Shown here one piece after another: positions 25,441-34,294 of a stretch of 64,000 bases of DNA. The position numbers and the translations under genes were made by a program. The notes under the pieces are model-generated. The model did not search any database and was not told where the DNA came from. It saw only the letters and a list, made by a program, of their open reading frames with translations. Position 1 is the stretch's first letter; every line of letters begins with the position of its first letter. Origin of the DNA: Polyangium fumosum (lineage in GTDB: Bacteria > Myxococcota_A > Polyangia > Polyangiales > Polyangiaceae); contig NZ_SSMQ01000010.1 in the NCBI RefSeq assembly GCF_005144585.1, positions 1 to 64,000 on the forward strand, written 5' to 3'.

Positions 25441-25974
25441 ATGCTCCCCCGACGCGCCCTCCCCCTCGCCCTCGCGTCCCTCACCGGCCTGCTCGCGTCG
25501 TCCTGCACGAAATACGAGCTCGCCCTCCACGAAAACGCCCCGCCGAGCGCGTTCGCTCCGCTGCCCGCGGACGCCGCGCGGATCTGCGTCCTCCGCCCGC
25601 ACGGGGTCGCCTCGCTCGTGCCCGCGGTCGTGCGTGACAATGGCCGGCTCGTCGGCATGACCAAGGGCCCGTCGTATTTCTGTTATCTCGCCGAGCCGGG
25701 GTTTCACACGGTCCTCACGCGGTATGGCGACGACATCGACGCCAAGCTCGGCTCCGACGCGCTCGTCGACGCGACCCTGACCGCCGAGCCAGGGGGACAT
25801 TATTTCCTGCACCACGACGTCTCGGCCATCCTCACGCTCTCCGTCAAGTGGGTCGCGCCGACGAGGGCGAACGAGATGATCGCCGAATGCGACTACGCCG
25901 AGCTCGTCGAGGTCCCCTCGAACGAGTCCCTGCCTGCGCCCGGCGAGATCGTGCGGGCGGCGCGGCCTCAATAA
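25441..25974 (+). CDS. Lipoprotein, DUF2846-like
   Basis: 177 residues from ATG 25441, with GGAGG immediately before it. The signal peptide MLPRRALPLALASLTGLLASSC has a lipobox. The mature part (ICVLRPHGV, DNGRLVGMTKGPSYFCYLAEPG, YFLHHDV) resembles DUF2846 small envelope lipoproteins. It converges with the TonB-receptor gene, the coding ends overlapping by 7 bases (25968-25974). Confidence 0.75.
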   Translation: MLPRRALPLALASLTGLLASSCTKYELALHENAPPSAFAPLPADAARICVLRPHGVASLVPAVVRDNGRLVGMTKGPSYFCYLAEPGFHTVLTRYGDDIDAKLGSDALVDATLTAEPGGHYFLHHDVSAILTLSVKWVAPTRANEMIAECDYAELVEVPSNESLPAPGEIVRAARPQ

Positions 25975-28832
25975 TCGACGCGCAGCCCGAAACGCACCTG
26001 CCGCGGCGCCTGCCAGGCCACGGGTTTTCCGTACCGAGGGTTCTCGACGATGTCCTCGGGAACGTCGTCCGGCGTGCCGTCCAGGATGGCGGTCACGTTG
26101 TTCGACGTGTACGTCTGCTCGACCGCCGTCTCCGTCTGGCTGCCCGCGAGGTTGTAGACCTCGACGCTCACGCCGAGCCGGAGGTCCTTCCGGAGCAGCG
26201 CCGACACGCCGAGCCGCGCGTCGATCCGGTTCACCCACGGCGTTCGCCCGGCCGCGCCGCGCGGCAGGATGTACACCTGATCTTCCCCGTACATCGCGTG
26301 CGCGCCGATCATGCTGTACGGCATCCCCGATCGCCCCGTGTATCCGGCGCCGGCCTCCAGGACCACCCCGGCCGGCAGGACGAACTCCTTGCCCGCGTAC
26401 ACCTTGATCGAATGCGTGTGATCCCCGGGCAAGAGCCCCGTCCGGTTCGGGTCGAGCGCGAGCGTATCGAAATCCGTCGTCACGTTCGGATCGAGCTGCC
26501 CCGTCTCCGGCACGAAAAACCCGTTGTAATTGCCGTAGAGCGAGGAGAACGTATAACTCGCGATTCCGACGAACCCGCCCGAGAACGGCCGCATCGCCGT
26601 CAGCGAGAGCCCGTTGTACACCCGCTCCGCCACGGTCCCAAAGGCCAAGGCCCCCGCGCCTGGATTGCCGATCAACGCCCCACCCGTCGACAAACGTACA
26701 TCCTCGATCGCGCGGATGAGCTTGTCGTGTACGAACACGGCGCCGAGCCGCACGCCGAGCGGCGCCTCGATCTCCGCCCCCGCCGAGACCTGGTGCGACG
26801 CAGGCGCGGAGGCCTCGGGATCGACGGCATTCGGGCCGCCTTGTTTGGCGTACAGCGTGCTCGGCTGGGACGTCCCCAGGGCCACCACGGCCGAATCCGG
26901 CCCGCATCCGCCGTACATATCCTCCGGTTCGTGGACGCTGCAGATGCCCCTCCGGTGGAAACTGGCGAGCCGGGGTTCGTCTGCGATCCCTCGCAACGAG
27001 ATGTTGAGCGGCACGGCCTGGTAGCGCATCCCGTACGTCGCGAAGATCCGCGCCCGCCCCTTCTTCGTCGGATCCCATACGACCCCCGCGCGCGGCGCGA
27101 TCATGAACGGCAGGGCGAGCGTCCCGGCGCCAAACACCTGCGCGTCGTACCGCAGGCTCGCTTCGACCACGAGCCCCTCCAGGATACGCCACGTATCCGC
27201 GACGAACGCGCCCGCCGTGAACGTCGTCACCTGCGTCGTCATCGTATCGAACGTGAACGGCGCATCGGGGCCGCGGAGAGAGCCGTACCGTTCATTCTGC
27301 ACGAGATCCGTGGCGAAGCTCTCGCGCATGAAGACGGCGCCGGAGTACCCTTGCACCCGCGTGACCGCCCCGACCTCGAAATCGAGACCGGCGCGGATCC
27401 GGTGCTCGCCGAGCCCACGCGCCCGCAGCGACACGACCGCGCGCCCCTCCACCCGGTCCGCGGTGACCCGGGACAGGCGCCCGGGGCCCCCCATCGAATA
27501 CTGGCTCGCGGCGCAGTTCACCGCGAGATCGGCGTCATTTCCATTCGGGGAGCAGAGGGGAAACGCCTCCGTCGGCAGATCCTCGAAATCGGTGATCGGG
27601 TGGGACAAGTCCGGTGGACTGCGCCTCCACAACATACGCGGCGCGTGCGCGAGCGTCCCCGGCGTCCCGATGTCGTCGACGCCCGATCCATCCGCCGCCC
27701 CCGACTCGTTCTGGTTCCGCACCCAGCCGAGCGCCACGTCGAGCCGCGCGTCGCCTCCGAACAGGCTCGTCCCGCGCAGCACGACCGCATTCGTGAGCGT
27801 CGTCTCCCGCCGGCCGAGGGCCGTGAGCTCCCCGTCGAGGTTGTCCACGCCAATCGCCTCGCTCCGCGGATCGAACGCATACGCCGCGCCGCCCCCGGCC
27901 CGTGTATAGGTCCCGAACACGGACAACGAGAGCTCCTGCGCCTTCGAAGGCCGATACGTGAGCTTGCCAATCCATTGCCCGAGGTCCCCCTGGGCGAACT
28001 GCGTGCTCTCCGTCCCGGGGAGCCGCGTCTTTTTCTGCGCGCCCGTCTCCGGATCGAGGACCGGCACGAACGAAGACCCTCCGAAATCGTCCGGCGCGAG
28101 CGACCACGACATCGCGTTCAGGCTGCGATCCAGGCGATACCGCCGCCGGGCGAGGCTCCCTCCCGCGAAAAAGAAGAGCCGATCCTTCACGATCGGCCCG
28201 CCCACGGCCCCGCCGACATCCCGCACGCCGTCGAGGCGCGGATCGGTGTGAATGACCGTGTTCTCGAAGACCCGCGACGGCCTATCCCCTTCGAGTGCGC
28301 CCGGCGCGAGGCTTCCCCACGACGACGCCTGCCATTGGTTCCCCCCGCTCTTCGTCGTGACGTCGTATACCCCGCCCATGCCCCGGCCGAACGCAGGATC
28401 CGCCCCCGCGACCGTCATGTCGGCCCGCGCGACGAACTCCATCGAGAGCGGCATCTGAAGGAGGCCAAGCACAGGATTGCCGACACGAATCCCGTCCACG
28501 AAAAACGTATTCTCCGGCGAGCTCGCCCCGACAAACGACACGCCATAGAGGTCTTCCCGCGTCCCCGGCAAGAGGAGCGCGAGGTTCTCGAACGAGCGCG
28601 CCGGCCCGCCCCGCAGCTCCGGCGCCATGAGCGGCAGGAGACGCACGCCGGCCGGATCGATGGATTCGCCAAAGCGCGTCGGGCTCCCCTCCCCAAGGCC
28701 GCTCGGCAACACCTCCTCGGCGAAGACGGCGGGCGTGGCCAGAAAAACGCTCACGAGGGAAACAAGACCGGAAACCCGGAATGGGAAAACCACGTTTCGT
28801 TCTCCAGACGTTCGTTGTGCCGAACGGATCAA
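25968..28832 (-). CDS. TonB-dependent outer-membrane receptor
   Basis: 954 residues from TTG 28832; GTG 28793 is the alternative. TTG is favoured because it overlaps the upstream stop (TTGA). The signal peptide ends ATPAVFA. A plug domain (NTFFVDGIRVGNPVLGLL, GRGMGGVYDVTTKSGGN) is followed by a long beta-barrel, ending in aromatic RQVRFGLRVDY as expected for outer-membrane insertion. No extra N-terminal regulatory domain is seen. It imports an unknown substrate, perhaps a metal chelate or glycan, and pairs with the lipoprotein just upstream. Confidence 0.88.
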   Translation of the reverse strand: MIRSAQRTSGERNVVFPFRVSGLVSLVSVFLATPAVFAEEVLPSGLGEGSPTRFGESIDPAGVRLLPLMAPELRGGPARSFENLALLLPGTREDLYGVSFVGASSPENTFFVDGIRVGNPVLGLLQMPLSMEFVARADMTVAGADPAFGRGMGGVYDVTTKSGGNQWQASSWGSLAPGALEGDRPSRVFENTVIHTDPRLDGVRDVGGAVGGPIVKDRLFFFAGGSLARRRYRLDRSLNAMSWSLAPDDFGGSSFVPVLDPETGAQKKTRLPGTESTQFAQGDLGQWIGKLTYRPSKAQELSLSVFGTYTRAGGGAAYAFDPRSEAIGVDNLDGELTALGRRETTLTNAVVLRGTSLFGGDARLDVALGWVRNQNESGAADGSGVDDIGTPGTLAHAPRMLWRRSPPDLSHPITDFEDLPTEAFPLCSPNGNDADLAVNCAASQYSMGGPGRLSRVTADRVEGRAVVSLRARGLGEHRIRAGLDFEVGAVTRVQGYSGAVFMRESFATDLVQNERYGSLRGPDAPFTFDTMTTQVTTFTAGAFVADTWRILEGLVVEASLRYDAQVFGAGTLALPFMIAPRAGVVWDPTKKGRARIFATYGMRYQAVPLNISLRGIADEPRLASFHRRGICSVHEPEDMYGGCGPDSAVVALGTSQPSTLYAKQGGPNAVDPEASAPASHQVSAGAEIEAPLGVRLGAVFVHDKLIRAIEDVRLSTGGALIGNPGAGALAFGTVAERVYNGLSLTAMRPFSGGFVGIASYTFSSLYGNYNGFFVPETGQLDPNVTTDFDTLALDPNRTGLLPGDHTHSIKVYAGKEFVLPAGVVLEAGAGYTGRSGMPYSMIGAHAMYGEDQVYILPRGAAGRTPWVNRIDARLGVSALLRKDLRLGVSVEVYNLAGSQTETAVEQTYTSNNVTAILDGTPDDVPEDIVENPRYGKPVAWQAPRQVRFGLRVDY

Positions 28833-29590
28833 AGCGGATCCAGCGGGGAGCCCACGAGCACGCAGTGGAGCGTGGCCGCATCACAACGCGTCGGGATGCG
28901 CGGGTCGATCCCGGAGCCGATCAAGTTCCCCGTGCCCGGATCCGGCGCGGGCGAGCAATCCTCGTCGTCCGGCGTGGGGGACTCGAAGTCGAGGCCGCCG
29001 CAGCCGACCGACGGCGAGAGCGCCGAGACCTCGTACGTCACCTTGCACCCCTCCGTGAGGTTCTCCATCGTGAGCTCCGCGGCGAATCGCAGGCCCGGCA
29101 TGCTGTGGGTGACGTGCATCCGGACGTCCCTCCAGGTCTCGCGCAGGTGCGCGCCCGGCACCTCGAAGGGCATGCCCAGGTCGTCGAAAAAAACCTGCGG
29201 GGGAAACGTGATCTCCGCCGGCGCGAGGTCCCCCGCGCGGCAGATCCCGTCCGCGTCCGCGACCTCCATGAAGGGCCCGATCGCATACGACCGCTGCCCC
29301 CCGAGGTCGCTCCCGAAGGACATCGCTTCCTGCCGCGCGCGGCCCAGGAAATCCGATTGCACGGCGATGGTCGGCAGGCTCGGCTCCGACCCCTTGTGGC
29401 TTCCCGCGGGATACACCTCGATCCCCACTTCCTCGCCGATGCGGGCGTTGCAGGCGCCGCTCTGCGAGAGCACCCTGTACCGCGCAAAGTAAGACACGGA
29501 GGAGACGTGGCACGGCGCAGGCGGCTCTTCACAAGCCGCCGTCGTCGCGAGCAAAAGCAAGGGCGTGATCCGGCGCAGAAGGATAAACAT
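28829..29590 (-). CDS. Cys-containing lipoprotein, partner of the TonB receptor
   Basis: 253 residues from ATG 29590. The signal peptide MFILLRRITPLLLLATTAAC ends in a lipobox. The mature part has several Cys and no family I recognise. It overlaps the receptor start by 4 bases (TTGA), so the two are made together. By analogy with lipoprotein-receptor pairs it may capture or gate the transported substrate (inference). Confidence 0.75.
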   Translation of the reverse strand: MFILLRRITPLLLLATTAACEEPPAPCHVSSVSYFARYRVLSQSGACNARIGEEVGIEVYPAGSHKGSEPSLPTIAVQSDFLGRARQEAMSFGSDLGGQRSYAIGPFMEVADADGICRAGDLAPAEITFPPQVFFDDLGMPFEVPGAHLRETWRDVRMHVTHSMPGLRFAAELTMENLTEGCKVTYEVSALSPSVGCGGLDFESPTPDDEDCSPAPDPGTGNLIGSGIDPRIPTRCDAATLHCVLVGSPLDPL

Positions 29591-29647
29591 GTGGGACAGC
29601 ACCCATGCTACAGGACGTGCGATCCCCCGACAATCGAGATGTTTCGC

Positions 29648-30190
29648 TCAGCCTCGGGGGCCCTTCACCGGCACCCCCGCTTCCCGCAGGAAAACCACCA
29701 CGGGGCGGAGCGCGTGCGCCGGACCTTTGCCGAGCCGTAGCTCTTCGCCGTTTTTCATTGTAAGGACGAGCCAACGCGGCTCGAAGCCCGGCTCGGTCGA
29801 TTCCCCTTCGACCCCTGCCACCACGGGCGTCGCCGCGTGGACGAGCTCCCGCGCGTCGAGCGTCCGGGAAAAACCACGGCCCTCCTGCACGATCTCGCCG
29901 CGCTCGAGGTCGATCCGGAAACGCCCGTGCTTGCGCGCGCTCCGCCGCGCGATGCGATTGCCGATCGCGGCGGCGGTCGTCCAGAGGATCGCGACGAACA
30001 GGATGGGGAAAGGCGCCGCGCGGAGCCCGACGATGACCGAGACGAGGATCGAGGCGACGAGCGCGAACGGCGCGTAGAGCTTCACCAGCGTATCGGCAAA
30101 ACCCCCGGGGCAGTCACAGACGAGCACGAGCGGGCTCTCGGCCACGATCGTGCCCTCCTCGCTCCGCAGCAATGTCTCCCGCTCCTCCAA
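29648..30190 (-). CDS. Hypothetical membrane protein
   Basis: 180 residues with a TTG start (30190); a second TTG at 30172 follows a GGAGG-like site and may be the real start. Two adjacent membrane segments (LVKLYAPFALVASILVSVIV and PFPILFVAILWTTAAAIG) are followed by a soluble beta-rich part (WLVLTMKNGEELRLG). No known domain. Function unknown. Confidence 0.65.
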   Translation of the reverse strand: MEERETLLRSEEGTIVAESPLVLVCDCPGGFADTLVKLYAPFALVASILVSVIVGLRAAPFPILFVAILWTTAAAIGNRIARRSARKHGRFRIDLERGEIVQEGRGFSRTLDARELVHAATPVVAGVEGESTEPGFEPRWLVLTMKNGEELRLGKGPAHALRPVVVFLREAGVPVKGPRG

Positions 30191-30255
30191 CGAGGCCCTT
30201 GTTCCTCATCCCGCCCCACATGGCAAGATCGAAGCGGGCGCGCGGCTTCAGGCGT

Positions 30256-31080
30256 TCAGGCCGTCGGACGCTTCCGCGAGCGCCACTCGCGCAGGAGCCG
30301 GATCCCGAGCACCGCCACCGCGAGGCCCACGGCGAACGCAATTCCGATCGGCAAAGGCTCGAGCTCCCGCCGGAACCCCTCGCTCGCTCCGCGCGCGGCC
30401 GAGCGGCTCAGCGAGGCCACGACGTCGTTCACGCAAGGCTCACCCGCCTTCGACGGACACTGCGCGAGCTCGTCCTTCGCCGCGGCAAGGGCGCCGCGCA
30501 CCGCCGCCCCGGCCGCGCGCTCGGCCGCCGCCGCCATCGCGTCCGCGAGCGGCCCCTCGGCATCCGGGCCGAACCAGCCCGCGATCTCGCCGCCCATGGC
30601 CCGCGTGAGCGACCGGCCCATCTCGCCCGAGACCTCGCCGACGAGCGACTTCGCCTCGTTTTCCCGTCTGTTCATGCCTCGCACGAGCCCCATCGCCGCC
30701 TGCTCGCCAGCCCTCGCGGCCGCCTGGTTGATGGGACCGCGCTCGTCCATCACGGTGTCGACCGCCGTGCGCAAGGACTCCGTGACGAGGTGGCGCACGA
30801 TCCATCGCTGCTCGGGCACGGTCGCCGTGAGCCCTCGCATCGCACCTTGCATCACGTTCGCGGAGATCGCTTCGAGGCCCGGTGGTGGGCCGGCGGCGAG
30901 CGCATTCGTCAGGAAGCGATCGAGCAAGAGCCCCATCTTGCGGGCGAGCTCGGCATCCTCGGGCGGCGTCTCCAGGGCCGAAATCGCGCCCAGCGTCGCC
31001 TCCCGGGCCGGCTTTTGGACATTCGCGGCGCACCCGAGCATCACGAGCCCGAGCACGATCGCCAGCATGATCGCCTTCAT
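30256..31080 (-). CDS. Lipoprotein with C-terminal membrane anchor
   Basis: 274 residues from ATG 31080. MKAIMLAIVLGLVMLGC is a lipoprotein signal peptide. The helical, Ala-rich mature domain contains repeated EAAMGLVRGM-type helices. A C-terminal membrane helix (IGIAFAVGLAVAVLGIRLL) is followed by RSRKR. Anchoring at both ends suggests a structural or channel-associated envelope protein. No family recognised. Confidence 0.7.
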   Translation of the reverse strand: MKAIMLAIVLGLVMLGCAANVQKPAREATLGAISALETPPEDAELARKMGLLLDRFLTNALAAGPPPGLEAISANVMQGAMRGLTATVPEQRWIVRHLVTESLRTAVDTVMDERGPINQAAARAGEQAAMGLVRGMNRRENEAKSLVGEVSGEMGRSLTRAMGGEIAGWFGPDAEGPLADAMAAAAERAAGAAVRGALAAAKDELAQCPSKAGEPCVNDVVASLSRSAARGASEGFRRELEPLPIGIAFAVGLAVAVLGIRLLREWRSRKRPTA

Positions 31081-31214
31081 ATCGATCCCCCGTGGCGGGC
31101 GCATGCGTGCACCTCCCGCGCCGGGCGCACGCTGCACGCGAATACGTCGGCGGCGAAACGTGTTTGACAGGGAGAACGGGGGCACGCGACGCCGAGCGCG
31201 TCGGTGATGTCCGC

Positions 31215-31643
31215 TCAGGTCATGCCGTACCAGCGCTTCGTCTCAGGCTTCATCCAGACGACGAGCAGCGGGATCGTGATGGGCAAACAGCACGTGTTCC
31301 ACAGCATGTTCAGCCCGATCAGGACGATCCCCAGCGTGTAGGCCCACCGCGCCCTGCCGGCGAAGAGCACGATCGCGTGCGGGATGATGACGAGGAACGA
31401 GAGGCCCGTCATGAAGAGCCCCATCACCCATTCCCCGGTCGCGGACGATCCGGACACACCCCGCATGAGCGGCCCGAGCATCAGGTAAAGCCCCGTCCCG
31501 AACATGCCGAAGAGCATGAGCATCATCAGCACCGCATAGATACGAAAGTAATACACCCCCTCCGGCGGACGCTCCTCCTCCATCAAAAGAGGCGTCCCGG
31601 GAGGAGCGCCGGAGGGGATGAAGTACGGGCCCTGATGGCTCAT
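31215..31643 (-). CDS. Four-helix integral membrane protein
   Basis: 142 residues. Four hydrophobic helices (YAVLMMLMLFGMFGTGLYLM, WVMGLFMTGLSFLVIIPHAI, the region after GRARWAYT, and LPITIPLLVVWM). The N-terminal 28 residues are soluble and Pro-rich. It resembles uncharacterised DUF-type membrane proteins of myxobacteria; no transport motif. Confidence 0.7.
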   Translation of the reverse strand: MSHQGPYFIPSGAPPGTPLLMEEERPPEGVYYFRIYAVLMMLMLFGMFGTGLYLMLGPLMRGVSGSSATGEWVMGLFMTGLSFLVIIPHAIVLFAGRARWAYTLGIVLIGLNMLWNTCCLPITIPLLVVWMKPETKRWYGMT

Positions 31644-31862
31644 GACGTCCGGCCATCATCACCCGAGTTCGCCGGGCCCGGCAAGCCCGCGCTTGAAAGC
31701 CGCCCCCGCGCCCCTGCTCTTCGCGCCGCTCGGCGTGCGGGCCGACGACGACGAGCCCGCCTCGCCGCTCCTCCCCTGCACGCTTCCTCTGTTGGCGTGA
31801 TCGTCGCAAGCGTCGGCCGGCGCGGGCCTGTCGTCGTCGGACCAGGGCCCCGGGAGGAATCC

Positions 31863-32183
31863 ATGGATCAGTCGTTCGACGTCTCCACGCAGGGCATGAC
31901 CTCCACCTTGAACAAGAACGAGGGCAAGACGACGCAGCTCATCGAGCGCCAGACCTCGCGCCTGCCCTCGATCGCGTACCTCGGCCTCGCGTTCGGGTCG
32001 ATGTTGATCTCGGCCAGCCTCGCGGCCTCGGCGCGCCCGCAGCGCCGCTTCGGTTACTCGAAGCGCCTCGAGCTCGCGAACTTCGTCGGGCAGTGGGTGC
32101 CGTCGCTGCTCCTGATCGGCGTCTACAACAAGCTCGTCAAGGTCGAGCACGAGATGCTCTCCGCGCGCAGCGTGGTGCGCTGA
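31863..32183 (+). CDS. Small two-helix membrane protein
   Basis: 106 residues from ATG 31863, preceded by GGGAGG. Two membrane segments (YLGLAFGSMLISASLAAS and VGQWVPSLLLIGVYNKLV) sit between soluble ends. No family recognised. It lies just before the 654-residue membrane protein on the same strand. Confidence 0.65.
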   Translation: MDQSFDVSTQGMTSTLNKNEGKTTQLIERQTSRLPSIAYLGLAFGSMLISASLAASARPQRRFGYSKRLELANFVGQWVPSLLLIGVYNKLVKVEHEMLSARSVVR

Positions 32184-32326
32184 CGAGCACGGCGAAATCC
32201 GTCGACGCGTGATTTCCCACGAGCCCCCGCGGAAAACGCGCCTCCCGTAGACATGCGGAGAGGGCCTCGCGTATCGTGCTCGGCTCGGGAGGTCGCTCGG
32301 CTCGCGGCTTCCGTTCGGAGGTCGCC

Positions 32327-34291
32327 ATGGCAGAGGCCAAGCGCGTCGATTTCAATGCATTGCCGAGGGAGGTGCGGGAGCGGCTCATCAGCTGCATGCA
32401 GCACCAGTCGTCCCCGTACCCCCTTTTGTCGAGCGTGCCCTCGCAAGGCGCGGCCATCGCGGGGTGGTTCATCCTCGCGCTCCTCGGCTTCATTCTGGTG
32501 GTCGGCACGCTGCTCTACGAGTTCGGCCGGACGCTCCAGTCCATGCCGCTCATGTTCGTTTACTTCCTCGGCACGGCGATCGTCTTCCTGTCGATCCTGT
32601 TCCTGGTTCGTCGCGTCCGCCTCGGCTCGGCGCTGCCGTACAAGCCCGGGCGTTTCCTCTTCCCGATGGACTTCATCAACGCCGAGGATCGTGTCCTGCG
32701 CATCGTGCCGATGAGCACGCTCGTGGATTTCCGCGGCGTCCATCAGCACACGAACGGCATTTACAACGGCACGACGCTCACCTTCACATTCGAGGGGGGG
32801 CTCACCGAGTCGTTCACGATTCACGGCAAGGAGCGCGCGGAGGAGGTCCTCCGGCAGCTCGGCGACTCGCAGCGCCAGGTCCGCGAGGCGGCGCAGGCGC
32901 GTGACTTCGACACGCTTCTCAAGCTCGATCCGCTCTTCGAGGTGCGCGTCAAGGACACCTGGGCCGTGCAAGCGCCGCGGGACGAGGACATGCAGCAGCC
33001 TGCTGCGCAATCGATCGGCGCGCTCTTCGCGAAGGGCACGATCCTCGGCGTCTCCGCGGCCATCGCGGCCTTGCTCGCCCTGCCGACGTGGCACTTGCGC
33101 AACGTCGCGAGCGACGAGGCGATGTTCGCGACCGCGATGCGGCTCGATGACGAGTACGAGTGGGAGCACTACGTCCGCAAGGGCAAGCGCCACCTCGACG
33201 AGGCGCGCGACGAGCACCTGCCGCGCGCGGCGCTGCGTGGGGCCAAGAAGAAGGGCTCGGTCACGGCGCTGCGCGAGTTCCTCAAGAAATACCCGAAGTC
33301 GGTGGTCGAACAGGAGGCGCGCGACGAGATCCACGCGCTCTTCACGAAGACGCTCGGCGAGTTCCGCGAGCAGGCTTCGATCGACGATCCGAAGCTCCTG
33401 CCGTTCATGGAGAAGCTGCTCGCGTACCTCGAGAAAAACGACACGGCCCGCGTCGAGGCGCGCTTCGAGGCGCCTTCGACGGAGAAGCTCGACAAGGTCG
33501 ACGAGCTGCTCCGGAGCAAGCTCGGCGGCGAGATCGCAGGCGGCGGCAACATCGTCGCCGTGGCCCCGCACTTCGGCGAGAAGGTGGGCGTGCAGCGCGA
33601 GGCCGAGATCGTGCGGAGCCTGCAACAGGGCTTCGAGAAGGTCTTCCCGGCGGACGTGATGGCGCTGAAGCAAGGCCCGCGCATCGGCCCCGACGGCAAG
33701 CCCCTCGCGGTGCAGCCGAAGGACGTTCGCGACCCTTACGATCGGCTGCGTGACGCCGCCAGCAGCAAGAGCATCGCCGACATGCGCGCGGCGCTCGACT
33801 CGCTCGACGCGCGCGACGCCAAGATCGGGAAGGACCCCGAGGCGAGCACCGTCGAGGCGCCGACGATCGAGGTGCGTTACGAGGTTGGCTGGGCCGGTGA
33901 TTTCTTCACGGAGGACAAGGGCGACCGCAAGTTCGTCGGCATCGTGGTCGACTTCCACGTCGTCATGAAGATCCCGGGCGAGGCGGACAAACTCGAGTTC
34001 GACCTGCCCGTACAGCCGCCGGACCACTTCACGGTCGACTACACGAACCCGATGTACGGCATCGGCGGCGGGCCGAGCGAGGGCCGCGTCTACGACGTCA
34101 TGGCCGCGCGCGCGTTCGACCAGCTCAGCGACAAGATGCGCCGCGTCTTCTTCAAGATCGGCAGCAAGGCCTACGGCCCGCTCGACCCCGACGACCTGCA
34201 GGACATGGCCCCGACGCCGCCCGACAGCGTGCTCGGCGGCCCCGGCGGCAAGGCGCTGCCGTCGGGCAAGAGGCCTGGAACGAAGCTGTAG
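32327..34291 (+). CDS. Large membrane-anchored hypothetical protein
   Basis: 654 residues from ATG 32327 (CGGAGG before it). Two N-terminal membrane helices (AGWFILALLGFILVVGTLLY and FVYFLGTAIVFLSILFLV), a PH-like beta region (RVLRIVPMSTLVDFRGVH), a third helix near residues 235-255, then a long helical soluble region. Overall it looks like an envelope-stress or structural protein; no catalytic motif. It converges on the caspase-like gene with 3 bases between stops. Confidence 0.72.
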   Translation: MAEAKRVDFNALPREVRERLISCMQHQSSPYPLLSSVPSQGAAIAGWFILALLGFILVVGTLLYEFGRTLQSMPLMFVYFLGTAIVFLSILFLVRRVRLGSALPYKPGRFLFPMDFINAEDRVLRIVPMSTLVDFRGVHQHTNGIYNGTTLTFTFEGGLTESFTIHGKERAEEVLRQLGDSQRQVREAAQARDFDTLLKLDPLFEVRVKDTWAVQAPRDEDMQQPAAQSIGALFAKGTILGVSAAIAALLALPTWHLRNVASDEAMFATAMRLDDEYEWEHYVRKGKRHLDEARDEHLPRAALRGAKKKGSVTALREFLKKYPKSVVEQEARDEIHALFTKTLGEFREQASIDDPKLLPFMEKLLAYLEKNDTARVEARFEAPSTEKLDKVDELLRSKLGGEIAGGGNIVAVAPHFGEKVGVQREAEIVRSLQQGFEKVFPADVMALKQGPRIGPDGKPLAVQPKDVRDPYDRLRDAASSKSIADMRAALDSLDARDAKIGKDPEASTVEAPTIEVRYEVGWAGDFFTEDKGDRKFVGIVVDFHVVMKIPGEADKLEFDLPVQPPDHFTVDYTNPMYGIGGGPSEGRVYDVMAARAFDQLSDKMRRVFFKIGSKAYGPLDPDDLQDMAPTPPDSVLGGPGGKALPSGKRPGTKL

Positions 34292-34294
34292 AGG

